Source: Bidens hawaiensis
Lineage: Eukaryota > Streptophyta > Magnoliopsida > Asterales > Asteraceae
DNA length: 64,000 nt
Assembly: GCA_021521415.1 (NCBI GenBank)
Contig: JAIQDT010003004.1
Coordinates: forward strand, 137,501 to 201,500
Direction of reading: 5' to 3'
Part shown: in pieces, positions 21,718-33,109 of the stretch
Numbering within the stretch: the first letter of the stretch is position 1
How the letters are laid out: every line of letters starts with the position of its first letter
Notes under the pieces: generated by a model
The model's database searches: none
Told to the model about the DNA's origin: nothing
The model's input: only the letters and a program-made list of their open reading frames with translations
Position numbers and translations under genes: made by a program

Positions 21718-22590
21718 ATCGACACATGTTTTGTCTCGAAAGCAACCGAGAAAGACTCGATTCTATGGCATCGTAGAATGGGTCATATACATGTTAGAAA
21801 GATGAATTATTTGATGGCTAATGATTTAGTGGAAGGTGTCTCGTTGAAAAATTTTAAATTATCCGATCACTGCATTGCATGTAAAAAGGGCAAGCAGAAG
21901 AAGAAAACACATCCTTCTAAATTATTGAATTCCATTAATACTCCTCTTGAACGACTTCATATGGATTTATTTGGTCCTGTGAATCGTGCGAGTATTTATG
22001 GGGATTGGTATTGTCTTGTGGTGACTGATGATTATTCGAGATACTCATGGGTGTTATTTATGAGTTCGAAAGATCAAACACCGATTTTGGTACAAAACCT
22101 TATCACCAAGATCGAATCACTGTACAAACAAAAGGTGAGGAGAATCCGAAGTGATAATGGTACAGAATTCAAAAACACTGTATTGGATTTCTTTTGTACT
22201 CACAAAGGAATTCATAGAGAATACAGTGCACCTTATGTACCTCAACAAAATGGTGTTGCTGAACGAAAGAATCGAACCTTGATTGAAGCTGCACGTACAA
22301 TGCTCGCTGATTCTAAGCTTCCCGTCCAATTCTGGAATGAGGCGGTGAATACAGCTTGCTATACTCTTAATCAGGTTCTAACAGTTAAAAGACTCAAAAA
22401 GACAAGCTACGAGTTATTGAATAATCGAAAACCTAATTTAAAGTATCTGGAACCTTTTAGGTATCCTTGTACTATGTTGAAGAAGGATGCGGGTAAATTT
22501 GAAGAAAAAGCTATCGAAGGGTATTTTTTGGGATATGCATCTCCAAAGAAAAGGGTATTCAATTTTACATCTGGTTGTGTTGAAGAATAG
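21718..22590 (+). pseudogene. GAG-pre-integrase and integrase of element B
   Basis: Zinc-binding WHRRMGHIHVRKMNYLMAND then CIACKKGKQKKK. The catalytic triad is intact: D in LHMDLFGPVN, D in RSDNGTEFKN and E in QQNGVAERKNRTLIE. After it come FWNEAVNTACYTLN and the GYFLGYASPKKRVFN block usual in copia integrases. Ends in TAG at 22588-22590, probably a point mutation because the frame continues into the RT linker. Confidence 0.9.
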
Positions 22591-23814
22591 TACCATGTGG
22601 ACTGTCAAAAGTACACAACTCCTCCTCAAGGAAAAGGTCCCGATTGGATGTTTGACTATGATAGTTTATTTAATTCATTTACTCCATCAACTGAACACAT
22701 TGACGAAGACCTGGTTCGAGCATACTTTGAAGATCATTTGGCAATTCCACGATTTTCAAGTTCTAATGATGTTGCAGCTCAACCTGATGCTCCAAATGAG
22801 GAACCTCAAGTTGCTTCACCAGTGGCTATCGATAATGTTTCCACTTCTTCTGATGATGATCAAGCTGACGATCAAGTTATTAACCTTGACAGTGATAATG
22901 TTTCATCTCCTGAACTTGGTGAACATTACACTAACTTATTTGAAAATGTTGTTGTTCCTGAGAATCCCACTCTTCGGATTCATGGATATCATCCACAGGA
23001 AAACATCATTGGAGAACTTGATGTGGGCGTTCGTACACGTCATCAAGTTGCTTCGTCAAGTGATAATAACATATTGTGTGCTTACACTGATTTACATTCA
23101 TCGAGAATTGTAAATCTTGCTAAATTCACTTGCTTTCTATCCCAAGTTGAGCCAACGACGGCTCGAAAGGCTCTTGAAGATCCTTCTTGGGTAGAAGCTA
23201 TGCAGGAAGAATTACAGCAATTTGCACGATTGGGTGTTTGGGATTTAATAGACAAGCCTGCTAGAGTCAAGAAAGCGATTCCGACTAAGTGGGTATTTAA
23301 GTGTAAGAAAGACGATCGGGGTTTGATTGTCAGAAACAAGGCACGTCTAGTGGTGCAAGGGTTTCATCAGCAAGAGGGTATTGATTACACTGAGGTATAT
23401 GCTCCAGTTGTAATATTAGAGTCGATTCGAATCTTCCTGGCATATGCAGCTTACAAGAATATCAAGGTCTACCAAATGGATGTTAAGAGTGCTTTTCTCA
23501 ATTGTGAACTACACGAAGAGGTGTTTGTCCAACAACCACCTAGTTTTGAAGATCCTGAGTATCCGGACCGTGTTTACCGATTAAACAAGGCCCTGTATGG
23601 TCTACATCAAGCCCCGAGATCTTGGTATGGCACGCTTGCCGACCATCTGACTGATACTGGCTTCAAAAGAGGGACTGTCGACCGCACTCTAATTCATAAA
23701 ACTGTTGGTGATGATCTTCTCATAGTCCAGATTTATGTTGATGATATTATTTTTGGGTCTACAAACGACACATTGTGTAAGGTTTTTGAGAAGTCTATGC
23801 AAACAAAGTTCTAA
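22591..23814 (+). pseudogene. reverse transcriptase of element B
   Basis: An acidic linker (about 22640-23150) leads to DPSWVEAMQEELQQF, TKWVFKCKKDDRG, YQMDVKSAFLNCEL, YRLNKALYGLHQAPRSWY and the catalytic YVDDIIFGS near 23737-23763. Same frame as gag-PR-INT. TAA at 23812-23814 ends it and another TAG at 23854 follows within the conserved FFLGL segment. Confidence 0.9.
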
Positions 23815-24752
23815 ATGAGTTCGATGGGAGAGATGAATTTCTTTTTAGGGCTGTAGGTTCACCAGTCTGCTAACGGAATCTTCATTCATCAGACTAAGTA
23901 TGTGAACGACGTCTTGAGCCAATTCAAGATTTCTGGCAGAAAAATCCCTTCTACTCCTCTCCCCGTGGGTCACAATTTATCATCGGATGAATTGGAGGAT
24001 ACCGTTGATCCAACCCTCTATCGTGCCATGATCGGATCTTTAATGTATCTGACGGCTTCTCGCCCTGATATTATGTTTGTTGTTTGTCTTTGTGCTAGGT
24101 ATCAAGCAAGTCCACGAGTGACTCACCTAGATGCAGTCAAGAGAATTCTTCGGTATTTGAGGGGAGATCCAGACATCAGTTGTGGTACCCCAAGGATGAT
24201 ACTTTTGATCTTACTGCTTATTCAGACTCGGACTATGGAGGTTGCAAGATCAACTTCAAATCAACGACTGCAGGATGTCAATTTTTAGGAAACCGGCTTG
24301 TTTCCTGGCAGTGTAAGAAGCAGACAACGGTCTCCACTTCAACCGCCGAAGCTGAGTATGTTGCAGCCTCGAGTTGCTGTTCCCAGGTTTTGTGGATACA
24401 ACAACATCTTCGCGACTACGGTTTGAAGTTTCTTACTACTCTTATTCTGATTGATAATTTTGCTGCAGTTTCTATCACAAAGAATCCCGTACAACATTCG
24501 AAAACAAAACGTATCGAAATTCGATATCACTTTATACGGGATTGCTTTGAGAAGAAGTTGATTGACCTTGAAAAAGTACATACTGACTTTCAGAAATCCG
24601 ATTTGTTTACCAAAGCTTTTGACAAAACGCGTTTTAAATTTTTGCTTGGTTTAAACGGATTGAAGACCCTCGCTGATATCCTTAAACAAGGATGGCTATC
24701 TTTATTTTATGTCATTTTTCCTTTTAAAATTTATTTTGGTTTTAGGGGGTGA
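23815..24752 (+). pseudogene. RNase H of element B
   Basis: HQTKYVNDVLSQF, then SLMYLTASRPDIMFVVCLCARYQ, in the gag-pol frame. A one-base frameshift near 24178 moves the rest to another frame: YSDSDYGGCK, STSTAEAEYVAASSCC, IDNFAAVSITKNPVQHSKTKRIEI and the tail SDLFTKAFDKTRF. Catalytic acidic residues are visible. Similarity to other elements fades after about 24670. Confidence 0.85.
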
Positions 24753-27700
24753 AAATCTAGAAAATACAAAAAGATTGTGTTTTTCGTTTGTATAGATAAA
24801 ACCCAAAAACATTCAAAAATCTTAATCCAATAACATTAGAAAATTCAGAAAAATCAAAAATATTGTGATTTCTTTTCTTTAATGTTTTCCTTTAAAATAT
24901 TTCTTGAAAAACCAAAAAATTTTAAAATTTGAAAATCCAAAAAGAATGTACTTTTCAGTTTGTACAAAAAAAATTCCGAAAATCCAAAAAGAATGTGAAG
25001 TTTATTTTGTTTATAAGAATATTGAAAAAGACAAAAATATTGTGTATTTATAGTGTGTATAGAGAAAAACAAAAAAGATTTTTGCATGCGTTTGCTGAAA
25101 ATTATGTCAATTATCTACATTTGATGGACATGTACGTGTATATGTTTGGTCCTGACATTTACTTGTAAATGTTCAGGTTAGCCATTTACCTGATAATGGA
25201 AAATAGTTGGGGCGTTCGTTATGCGGTTTTAGATTATTTTTTCGCTGAAAATTATGTCGGTTATTTAAGTTTGTGAAGCATGCTTGCATGTCTTGGTCCT
25301 ATTATTCACTTGTTGAATTGATAGAACAGCCATTTATTTGTAGACTTAAGTTAACTGGGGCGATTAATTTTATTTTATTTTGTTTTATGCTCCTCAAAAT
25401 TTTGAGTTTTTGAAGCAAAAAGAGAAAATGATAGTACATTGATTATCTTGACTCCAAATCCAGCAAGAAGTAAGCTTAAAAGACTGTGTGCTTAATTGCA
25501 TTGGTGCATTGGTAGGTCTTAAAACAACCAAGTAGAGTAAAGTATGTGATATAAACATAAAGAAACGCCAAATTGAAAGGGGTGTTAGTCTCTAGAAAAA
25601 GTCTCGGTGAGGATGGCAGAATTGTAATAACCTGTCATACTCAAGCCTTATACTTGTTTGATCAACTAAAAATAAAATAAAGCAAATAACAAGCTTTGAG
25701 GTTCTGGACACTGTGAGTCTTTATGCGGCTTAATCATCTGGGTATTCATATGCATGAATATTTCATTCGCTTTTAGAGCAAACCCAAAGTCATTAAACTT
25801 GATTACTGTTGTACCTCGTACAAATCCAAATTACTGACTTGATCAAAATCCGCTGTTAGTCATACATTGTTCCTCCATTGCACGCGTCTTAATACCATTA
25901 AGAAACAGACCCCAGGGGATACAATGTATGTAAGCCAACAGATGGACTCGTGCATATTCACTCATAGTAACAGAAAATCATTGCATTGCTCATAAACTTT
26001 TATAAAAACAAATTTTGATCAACAATATAATGGCTTAAGTCAAGTTGGGGTGATATGGCAAAAATCAAATTAAGCTTGAACTAAGATTAGAGGCTGATAG
26101 TTTCTGATATTATGTGCTATAATTGAACCAATTAATCATATCACAAAAACACTTGAAAATTTGTTATTAGATTTAAGTGGACAACAATACCAATGACCGA
26201 CTTAACGCCAGTCATAATATCGCTGAAATATAAAACTGAGATGGAAGGACAATTTGGTCAATATGATTCTCTGCTCAAACTTAACAAAAACACAAAAATA
26301 TGTATTGCTTTTATTAAAATCATAGAAAAACACAAAAAGATTACTCAATTTTTAAACTGTTCGGATATTTCTTTGTACATACATTCTTTAATATTTTTAC
26401 GAAATACCAAAAATATATTATTCTTTCTTTACATATTATTTAAATAATTAAAGTTATGTTTCGTAAAAGTGAAACGTTTTTAAGGTATCAAAATTTTCGG
26501 GATAAACAGTTCTCGTTAATTCTTTTAAAGTTAAAATTCTTTAACGTTTTAATTAATTCATTTACTTATTTAATTTAAAATTAAATAAAATGTTTAATTC
26601 GTTAACATTCTACTTCATTAATTATGGATAACGAACTAGGTGATTCTTTAGCGAACTGGTTTCTAGTTCGCTCACCTAATTCGTTTCCGCACTCTATAAC
26701 GAATCATTCCTACTTCGTTATACATATTTAACGAATCAAAGACACTTATCATGTCTTGTTCGCTATCATAAGGTAACGAATTAGAATAGCGAATTAGCTA
26801 ATTCGTTATTTAAAATTAAAAGAATTACATAATTCGTACAAAGTGTACCTCGGGTAACGTACTAGCCTATATAAGACAGAAAAGACGAACAGTCCTTAAC
26901 TGTTCATCTTTTCCTTCACACTAAAGATACCCTATTCAAAATTTTCTTTGAAATCTCGACTTCAAAATTTTGATATTTCAAGGATATCTTTGTGTTTCTC
27001 AGGTATAGATGGTCACGGCGATTATGATTTTCGTCAAAAATGACTGAGCTTTAATAGACCATTTCTGAACTTTTATGGTTTAAGGGTTTTCCGAGTTATA
27101 AACCCGATTTATTTATGATTTATCATGTTAAATCTGGTTATTTATGATTCAATGTGATCGGAATGCGATTCCGATACCCTGGGTAGACGATAATCAATGA
27201 TTGATTGTTGTTTGCCGGGTCAATTGGATGCTTAAGTGTTTTAGGCTCTGTTTAATGTATTGTTTGTTCTGAGTTAGGATACGGTGTTAAGCCTCAATCT
27301 TAACACCGTGAGCTTCGTTTAGTGTTTCCGAGTCACATAGACCTGCTACTGTGTTTGTTTGACGATACGCATGTGTTAATTGTAGCTTGGTTTGTGTTAT
27401 TGACAATCTGTGTTCATCGCAATTTTGACTTTGACTATGAGGAGTCAAAGATTAAGTCTAATAAATTGACCATTCGTTATCCTTAACGACTTGGAACTGT
27501 TTAGTGTCCAATTCGTTAAGGACATACACGAACTAGCTCACCGAAGAATATAGTTCACGAATCAGATGTTAATTTGTTAAAAGTATAACGAACCAGATCT
27601 TTAGTTTGTTATCTTGCAAGTAATTCGCTAAGGCTACTTTGTTGGTTTATTTACCTGATAGCGAATCGCACAATTCGTTATTGAATAGTAACGAATCAGT

Positions 27701-27916
27701 GGGATATTTAACGAATGACATTCAATTTTAATTATGTAATTAACTTTAAAATTCATTTTTAAATTATATAAAGTATTTCAATCGTCTAAACGCGTAAATA
27801 ACTTCAATATATATATTGATTGACAATGAATACACCACTTATAAATACGTTAACATATTGTAATATTGAATACAATTCTACGTCTTCTCATATTTGTTTT
27901 TACTCATACAGTAAAC
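24753..27916 (+). promoter_or_regulatory. pol-env spacer of element B
   Basis: 3.1 kb without a credible gene. 24760-25080 has degenerate copies of AAATCCAAAAAGAATGTG. 25124-25345 holds the tandem hairpin module. 26590-27720 is rich in TAACGAAT, TAGCGAAC, TTCGTTA and TTCGCTA in both directions (about 22 seen). It includes a 26-base near-palindrome at 26785-26810 and an 8-bp stem AGCGAACT/AGTTCGCT at 26650-26672. Likely a leader or promoter for the env-like ORF, by position only. Confidence 0.6.
25124..25345 (+). promoter_or_regulatory. tandem hairpin module after pol, two copies (element B)
   Basis: Copy 1 (25124-25195) has a hairpin-like ACATG...TATGT, then TTGGTCCT, the stem CATTTAC-TT-GTAAATG, then GGTTAGCCATTTACC. 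Copy 2 (25272-25345) has CATGC-TT-GCATG, then TTGGTCCT, a weaker ATTCAC-TT-GTTGAAT and AGCCATTTA. The GGTCC boxes are 147 bp apart. Both copies are followed by TGGGGCG. The layout matches element A at 11322-11530. Confidence 0.72.
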
Positions 27917-30900
27917 ATGTCTGATCAAGTAAATGAAGATCCACCAATGGCCAATCAAGGGAAACACGAACTACCACCACCAGAACAACCTCCACAAGAT
28001 CAACCACCTCAAGAACAACCACCACAGGAGCAACCTCCTCAGGAACAGCATGCTGATGTTATTTTATTACCATCTGATAAAAAGCACAACATTTGTGCTT
28101 ATGTTGCCTCAGACATTGCTGATATAGCTACATTTGGAGATATGTTGGCCTTTCTAAGACGATCAGTGATACATTACTCCATCACTGCTCGACCTACGCT
28201 GTATCTAAGTATTTTCAGGCAGTTTTGGGATACTTCTGCGTATGTGGAGGAAGAGAAGCATATTCGAGCCATGATCAATGACACTCCAACTAAAATTGAT
28301 GTTGAAGTAATTCGTCGTGTGCTTTGATTTACTGATACTGATGATAACCTGAGTGAATTCGATAGGCAATTGGTCAGTGGTTTGTTTACCCGTGTACGTT
28401 ATGGTGGAGACGTTAATAAATCTATGCTGAACAATAATGGATTATGCCCACCATACAAATATCTTCTTCGTGTTCTTATTCACTGTATAAGTGGTCGTCG
28501 TGGTGGCTTTGATGAATGTCGACTCAGTTTGCAATCAGCCTTTGTGGCTTTAATCCTCAACAAGCCATTCAACTACTCTGAACTTGTATTCGATCATTTG
28601 GCTGAACAAGTTCAGCAGACGGACCAGAAGAAGAAATTTTTAATGTATCCTCGGTTTTTGCAGCTGATCATTCAAGACTTGATACCTAATTTAGCAATTG
28701 ATCAAACCTTGGTGAATGCTAAGCTTTATATGGAACACATGACGGCCGACACAGTACGTAGAATGGCTATCTATCAAAAGGCGAGGCCAGAGGATAAATG
28801 AATGATTGGTCATATCGTTGATCCTAATTATGTATGTCCTTCTGAGGATCGTTGGATCCATGATGATTCAGATTATGAGCGTGAGGAAGGTGAAGGTGGG
28901 AATGATGATGATAATGGAAATGATGGTGGTGATGGGAATGATGGTGAAGGGGGTAATGCAGGTGGAAATGGTAGTACTGGTGATGCCGCTCTTAAAGACC
29001 AACAAGATGCAGTTGATGCTGCATTAGCTGCCACCATTGCTGCTCAATTGGAAAGAAAAAGAAAAGGGAAGGCAGTGGCAGCTGGTAAGCCATCAAATAA
29101 GAGACGTGTGTCTGCTGGGGCTGGTGTAATTATTGGTGTGCCTACACCTCGTCAAACAACGATTCAAAGCCCAGTGGTGCCAATTACAACTAGCACTCCG
29201 GCAATAACCTTGACGACGACGATGGTATCACATGAGCAGTTAGGCATGATACCTCAGTCAGCATTAACTGAAATACCATTGCCAACTGATAATGTGGCTA
29301 CAACTCCTCCAACCATACCTATGAGGCCTCCTCCTCCTAGTGATCTCTCATTTATAAGAATTACAAGGCCTCAAGGTCCAATCCAACCTATTCATCCATC
29401 CTTGTATGCTATGCCACCACATCATCAGACATAATGCTTTTAAATCTTCTCCATTTGTATGAGAACCAGATGAATGCTGATCGGTTAAATCAAGATTGTC
29501 TAATGGAGAATCAGAAGAAACTTGTCAGCTATGTTTCTTCCTGTCAAAAGGAAACAAAGACCCTACGTGAGATTGTTGAGTCTCAGGGGGTGAAGATTAA
29601 AGAGCAAGAGGATCTGATTCTTCAATTGATTTGCAAAGATGATGCTTTGAAAAAGATCAAGAATAATGAGGAAGATTCTGATGATGATGAGACTGGTGCT
29701 GGTGGTGAGACTAAACAAGCTCAAGACCCTGCGTCTGGTGCGGGTATGAGTTCTGTTGACGATTCAGAGAAACAGATTATTGTGTATCGTGATTATTCGG
29801 CTACTAAACCAATAGAGATGATTGAATCCGACACGGTAATATTTATGGATGTATCGGGGGTGATTAGAAGCATGGTGAACAAGGATGAGATAGAGGAGGG
29901 TTAGTTTGTCGACAGGTCTCTGACACGAGAGCAGATTTCCATACTGCTTGGGTTGAATGACGAACAGTTGACCGTGTTAGAAACAGAACCTGATGCCGAA
30001 GTGGTGAATGAGGAAGGTATTGAGGATGATCTGTTTAGTCAAATAAATATAGATTTTATTTACGAAGATGAGGATGTTGAGATGGAAGACGTCACTGCTG
30101 AGGAGTATCCTGACTTGTATCAACACACGAATGTTGATCAAAGTGCTCCGGTATTTAATGAACAGATTTTTAAAGCAGCTGAGGATGATTTGGAGAAAAA
30201 TTCTAAGGGAAAGAAAGTTGTGGATACTCGTTTTAACTCAATTGTGAACCCAACTGATGCTGATATTGCTAAATGGTTCTACATAAAGCTGCGGGTAAGA
30301 TTATCAAGGCATATCGATTTGTTGATCAAGAACGGAAAGACATAGCAGCTGCATGGGTCAAATAGAATCAAGTAACTACCTTCAAGACTGTACTCAAAGT
30401 TCATGGTGACATCGTCTCATGGCTATACGATTCCGAGCTTAAGGTAAGTATAGTTAAGTGGGATAAGGGAGTTCAGTACTACGAGAGGATGATGGATGTT
30501 CTTACACTACCGCGTTGGGATGTTCGTACCCTCGCGATTCGTCCGTTTATCAATCGTGGTGGCATCCGGAAGGCTGAGTGGTTTCATTAACACTTGCTGT
30601 TCGAAATTAATCATGGGTTCAAGTTCTTCAAGCCCCAGGTCCCGAGACGTAAACACATTGATGAGATTGATCTAAAGACTGGGTGGAAGAAACTTGTGCT
30701 TAAGGTTAAACCGCCGAAGACGATGAAGAAAGTGCCGGTGAAGACGATGCCCCAAAAAATGCATCTCTCTTTCAACCGATGGTACTATGACAATCGTACG
30801 GGCGAGGCCGTCATTGTTCTTGGTCGAGGACTGGAGACTGAACTGATCAAGATAATCGACCCGATGTGGTTGGTTAATTTATCTGAAATAGACAATGACG

Positions 30901-31015
30901 TGCTATAAAGGAAGAAGATTTTGATTGAGCGCCGTGAAGATTACGACCTGGCTATGAAATTCCAACGCGTTGTGCGTGTCTATCATGAAAATGGAATTCT
31001 TAGTTGCAGAGACTG
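27917..31015 (+). pseudogene. env-like ORF of element B
   Basis: Starts at the ATG at 27917 (MSDQVNEDPPMANQ). Residues about 20-45 are PPQEQ repeats. The first part includes SIFRQFWDTSAYVEE and, after a TGA at 28325, LMYPRFLQLIIQDL. From 28802 it is acidic, Gly/Asn/Asp-rich and then has a KRKRKGK basic patch. After a frameshift near 29430 a coiled-coil-like part and an acidic stretch run to a stop at 30343. Further shifted frames carry WLYDSELKVSIVKW and IIDPMWLVNLSEID. The order matches the env-like ORF of element A. Function unknown; no clear transmembrane helix or signal peptide seen. Confidence 0.75.
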
Positions 31016-31059
31016 ACGGTCCAAGCGCTTCAAGTAACTTAAAGACAAAGAGCTCAAGA

Positions 31060-31071
31060 CGAGGGGGTGTC
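31060..31071 (+). other. polypurine tract of element B
   Basis: CGAGGGGGTGTC directly abuts the TGTTAGTGCACG start of the 3' LTR. Confidence 0.75.
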
Positions 31072-31594
31072 TGTTAGTGCACGATTTTGCGTCTTGAGTC
31101 TTTGTAATTATCGTTAACGTTTTTGTTTAATATTTAATGTAATAATTTGTTTAATTATTATCTAGTTCGTTATGTATATAGTCTAGTTCGCTAGGGGATG
31201 TTAGCGAACTAAGACTTAACCTTATTCCCTCCTGATTCGTTAGGGGATGTTAACGAATCAGGGGGTGTTTCGTCCTATTTAATGTTTGTAACGAAGTAGG
31301 TTCTGGTTCGCTAGGGGATGTTAGCGAACCAGACCTGTCTTCTATTTATAGTGAACCTTGTTCACTCATAAGTTAAGTTTTGAGAGAGTTAATTATCGAA
31401 TTGCTGTCAAATCGTTCTCTCGATCTTCAACCTAATATTATACCAACTACTATAAACATATAGATTATATATATATACAGATATAACACTGAATCAAAGT
31501 TAATTATGAGCTAGATCTATTGATTAAGGTATTAATCGTATTAACACGGATCCGAGATCTGTTATAGTTATAGATTGATTCCCGAGTTCCAACA
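31072..31594 (+). repeat. 3' LTR of element B
   Basis: 523 bp, near copy of 16506-17030 with scattered substitutions, a shorter TA run and the full third hairpin that the 5' LTR has lost. TATA-like TATTTATAG near 31343. The right flank returns to the gag of element A on the - strand. Confidence 0.92.
31184..31333 (+). promoter_or_regulatory. three successive hairpins with identical loop GGGGATGT
   Basis: Stem 1: TAGTTCGCTA (31184-31193) and TAGCGAACTA (31202-31211). Stem 2: CTGATTCGTTA (31232-31242) and TAACGAATCAG (31251-31261), extendable by one pair. Stem 3: CTGGTTCGCTA (31303-31313) and TAGCGAACCAG (31322-31332), also extendable. All three loops are GGGGATGT. Stem differences are compensated on the other arm. 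The third ends about 10 bases before the TATA-like box, so the set lies in U3. Confidence 0.85.
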
Positions 31595-32671
31595 GTCCTC
31601 ATCCAAGGTTGCAGGGTCGACTATTTTTCCTTTGATGTAATTCTCATAGGAGGAAATGAAAGAGGCATAGAGAGCAAACTGTTGTTCAACTGATTTCACG
31701 CTCATAGGCATTTGTGAGTAGTTCTTACTTGGAGCATTGGTTGAGAAATTACCAGCTGTGGTTTGAGGTTTTTGAGGAACTACTACCTCCTGCTAGAAAA
31801 CATACGTCACCATCCATATTGAGTACCACATGACCATCTGGAGTGGCGTTTGATTCCCCCTTTGAGTAGTAGGCAGTGGATTTTTCTGTTTTTGAACTTG
31901 AGTTTGGAGTGACTTTAGCACCATACATTCCCGGATCCTGAACCTGATCAGTAGGTGTCTCCTTTCTAACCATATTAAGTTCAAAATTACGTAACTTATT
32001 TCCCACTGTCACCAAGTCAATCTTCTCAAAATCTTTATCTTCTCTCATTAGAACTGTGTACATCTCCCATTTTGGTGGAAGAGCATCAAGGAGCTTTTCT
32101 ACTATCTCTTCCTCCTTGTATTCAATGGAGTAGTTATTCAGCTCGGTCATCAGATGATAATATCGCGTGATGATGTCATCAAGTGATTCATTTTTCAGAT
32201 ACTTGAATACGGAGAATTGAGTTTTCAGTAGCTTTGTCTTGGAGGTACGTATCCCAACATTTCCTTCATATCGATTCTCTAGTGCTTCCCATAGTTCTCT
32301 AGCCGTTTTGTATTTTTTGAAGGTATGAAGAATCTCTTGTGGGAATGCCATTGTTATACATCTTCTTTTCATCATCCTCCATCTCTTGGTGGAAGAGCAT
32401 GTGCTTTACTTTCTGCCTCATACATCTTCTTTTCATCATCCTCCATCTTACTGTACTTCTTAATCTGTTCACGACCTTCAAACATGGATGTCGGTGGAAT
32501 GTACCCATCTTGAATGCAGACCCACATCTTTGCATCTTGATACTTCACATACTGTTCAAATCTATCTTTCCATGCAACGAAATCAGTACCTTTAAGCAGT
32601 TTTGGAGCTTTAGTTACTGAACCAGCTTCAACCTCCATCTTTACCAGTTCAGTGATGTTTATCGAAGTCAT
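31595..32671 (-). pseudogene. gag of element A, N-terminal part
   Basis: The ATG at 32669-32671 (- strand) begins MTSINITELVKMEVEAG, followed by LLKGTDFVAWKDRFEQYVK. The copia gag domain continues after a frame break near 32375 with ARELWEALENRYEGN and LKNESLDDIITRYYHLMTEL. A 28-base direct repeat at 32357-32384 and 32421-32448 (64 bp apart) sits at the frame break. The last part reaches LDED at the insertion point of element B and resumes at 16505. Confidence 0.82.
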
Positions 32672-33095
32672 ACTTGAATGAAACGAGACTTAGAACTTAA
32701 AAAGAAAACAAGATTCTGTGGCAGTAAGTAGCGAAGTTAATACAACTTCGCTTTATAACTTCGCTAAGGACAACTTCGCAGACTATAAACTTCGCTACTT
32801 AACAACTTCGCTTGCTACACAACTTCTCTAGTCACACAACTTCGCTGAAACCCTATATCTTCGCTAAAACCCTAGTTTGGGTGACGGCAACTTCGCCAGA
32901 AGAGCAAAGGAGTTTTGCAAGTTATACAGGTCGATTTCGAAGGTTGTGAGAGTTTTTGTAAGGTGTAATTGATGAGTGTTGAGGAGCGACTCACAAAAAA
33001 GAGGTATTTCAACGTAAAATAGTTCCGCGAATTGCCTAACGGAACAATCTTAACACCCGTGTGATAATCCCGAACCACACAATCACGAGCAAAAC
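32672..33095 (-). promoter_or_regulatory. leader of element A with GCGAAGTT inverted repeats
   Basis: Between 32725 and 32900 the word AACTTCGC or its complement occurs about nine times, plus close variants. A perfect 9-bp stem with loop AATAC lies at 32730-32752. No reading frame. Confidence 0.65.
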
Positions 33096-33107
33096 TCTCT
33101 GATACCA
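33096..33107 (-). other. primer binding site of element A
   Basis: On the - strand TGGTATCAGAGA lies two bases inside the right LTR, matching the tRNA-iMet primer site of copia elements. Confidence 0.85.
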
Positions 33108-33109
33108 AT

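Larger units (their letters stand above)
16506..31594 (+). mobile_element. Sirevirus-like Ty1/copia element (B), nested in A
   Basis: LTRs at 16506-17030 and 31072-31594 (TGTTAGTGCACG...GTTCCAACA) enclose a + strand copia element of 15.1 kb. It has a tRNA-iMet primer site, gag, PR, INT, RT, RNase H, a 3.1-kb spacer, an env-like ORF and a purine tract. It interrupts the gag of element A between the codons of LDED and YDQID. The flanks (GTCCT right, TTTCT left) are a decayed 5-bp duplication with two differences. Gag-pol is one frame from 18064 to about 24180 broken by eight stops, then one frameshift. Confidence 0.92.

Noticed and set aside
24854..25168. Opposed small open frames in the AT-rich spacer of element B
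   Set aside because: Low-complexity Phe/Lys-rich products overlapping on both strands. They come from A/T runs and degenerate repeats.
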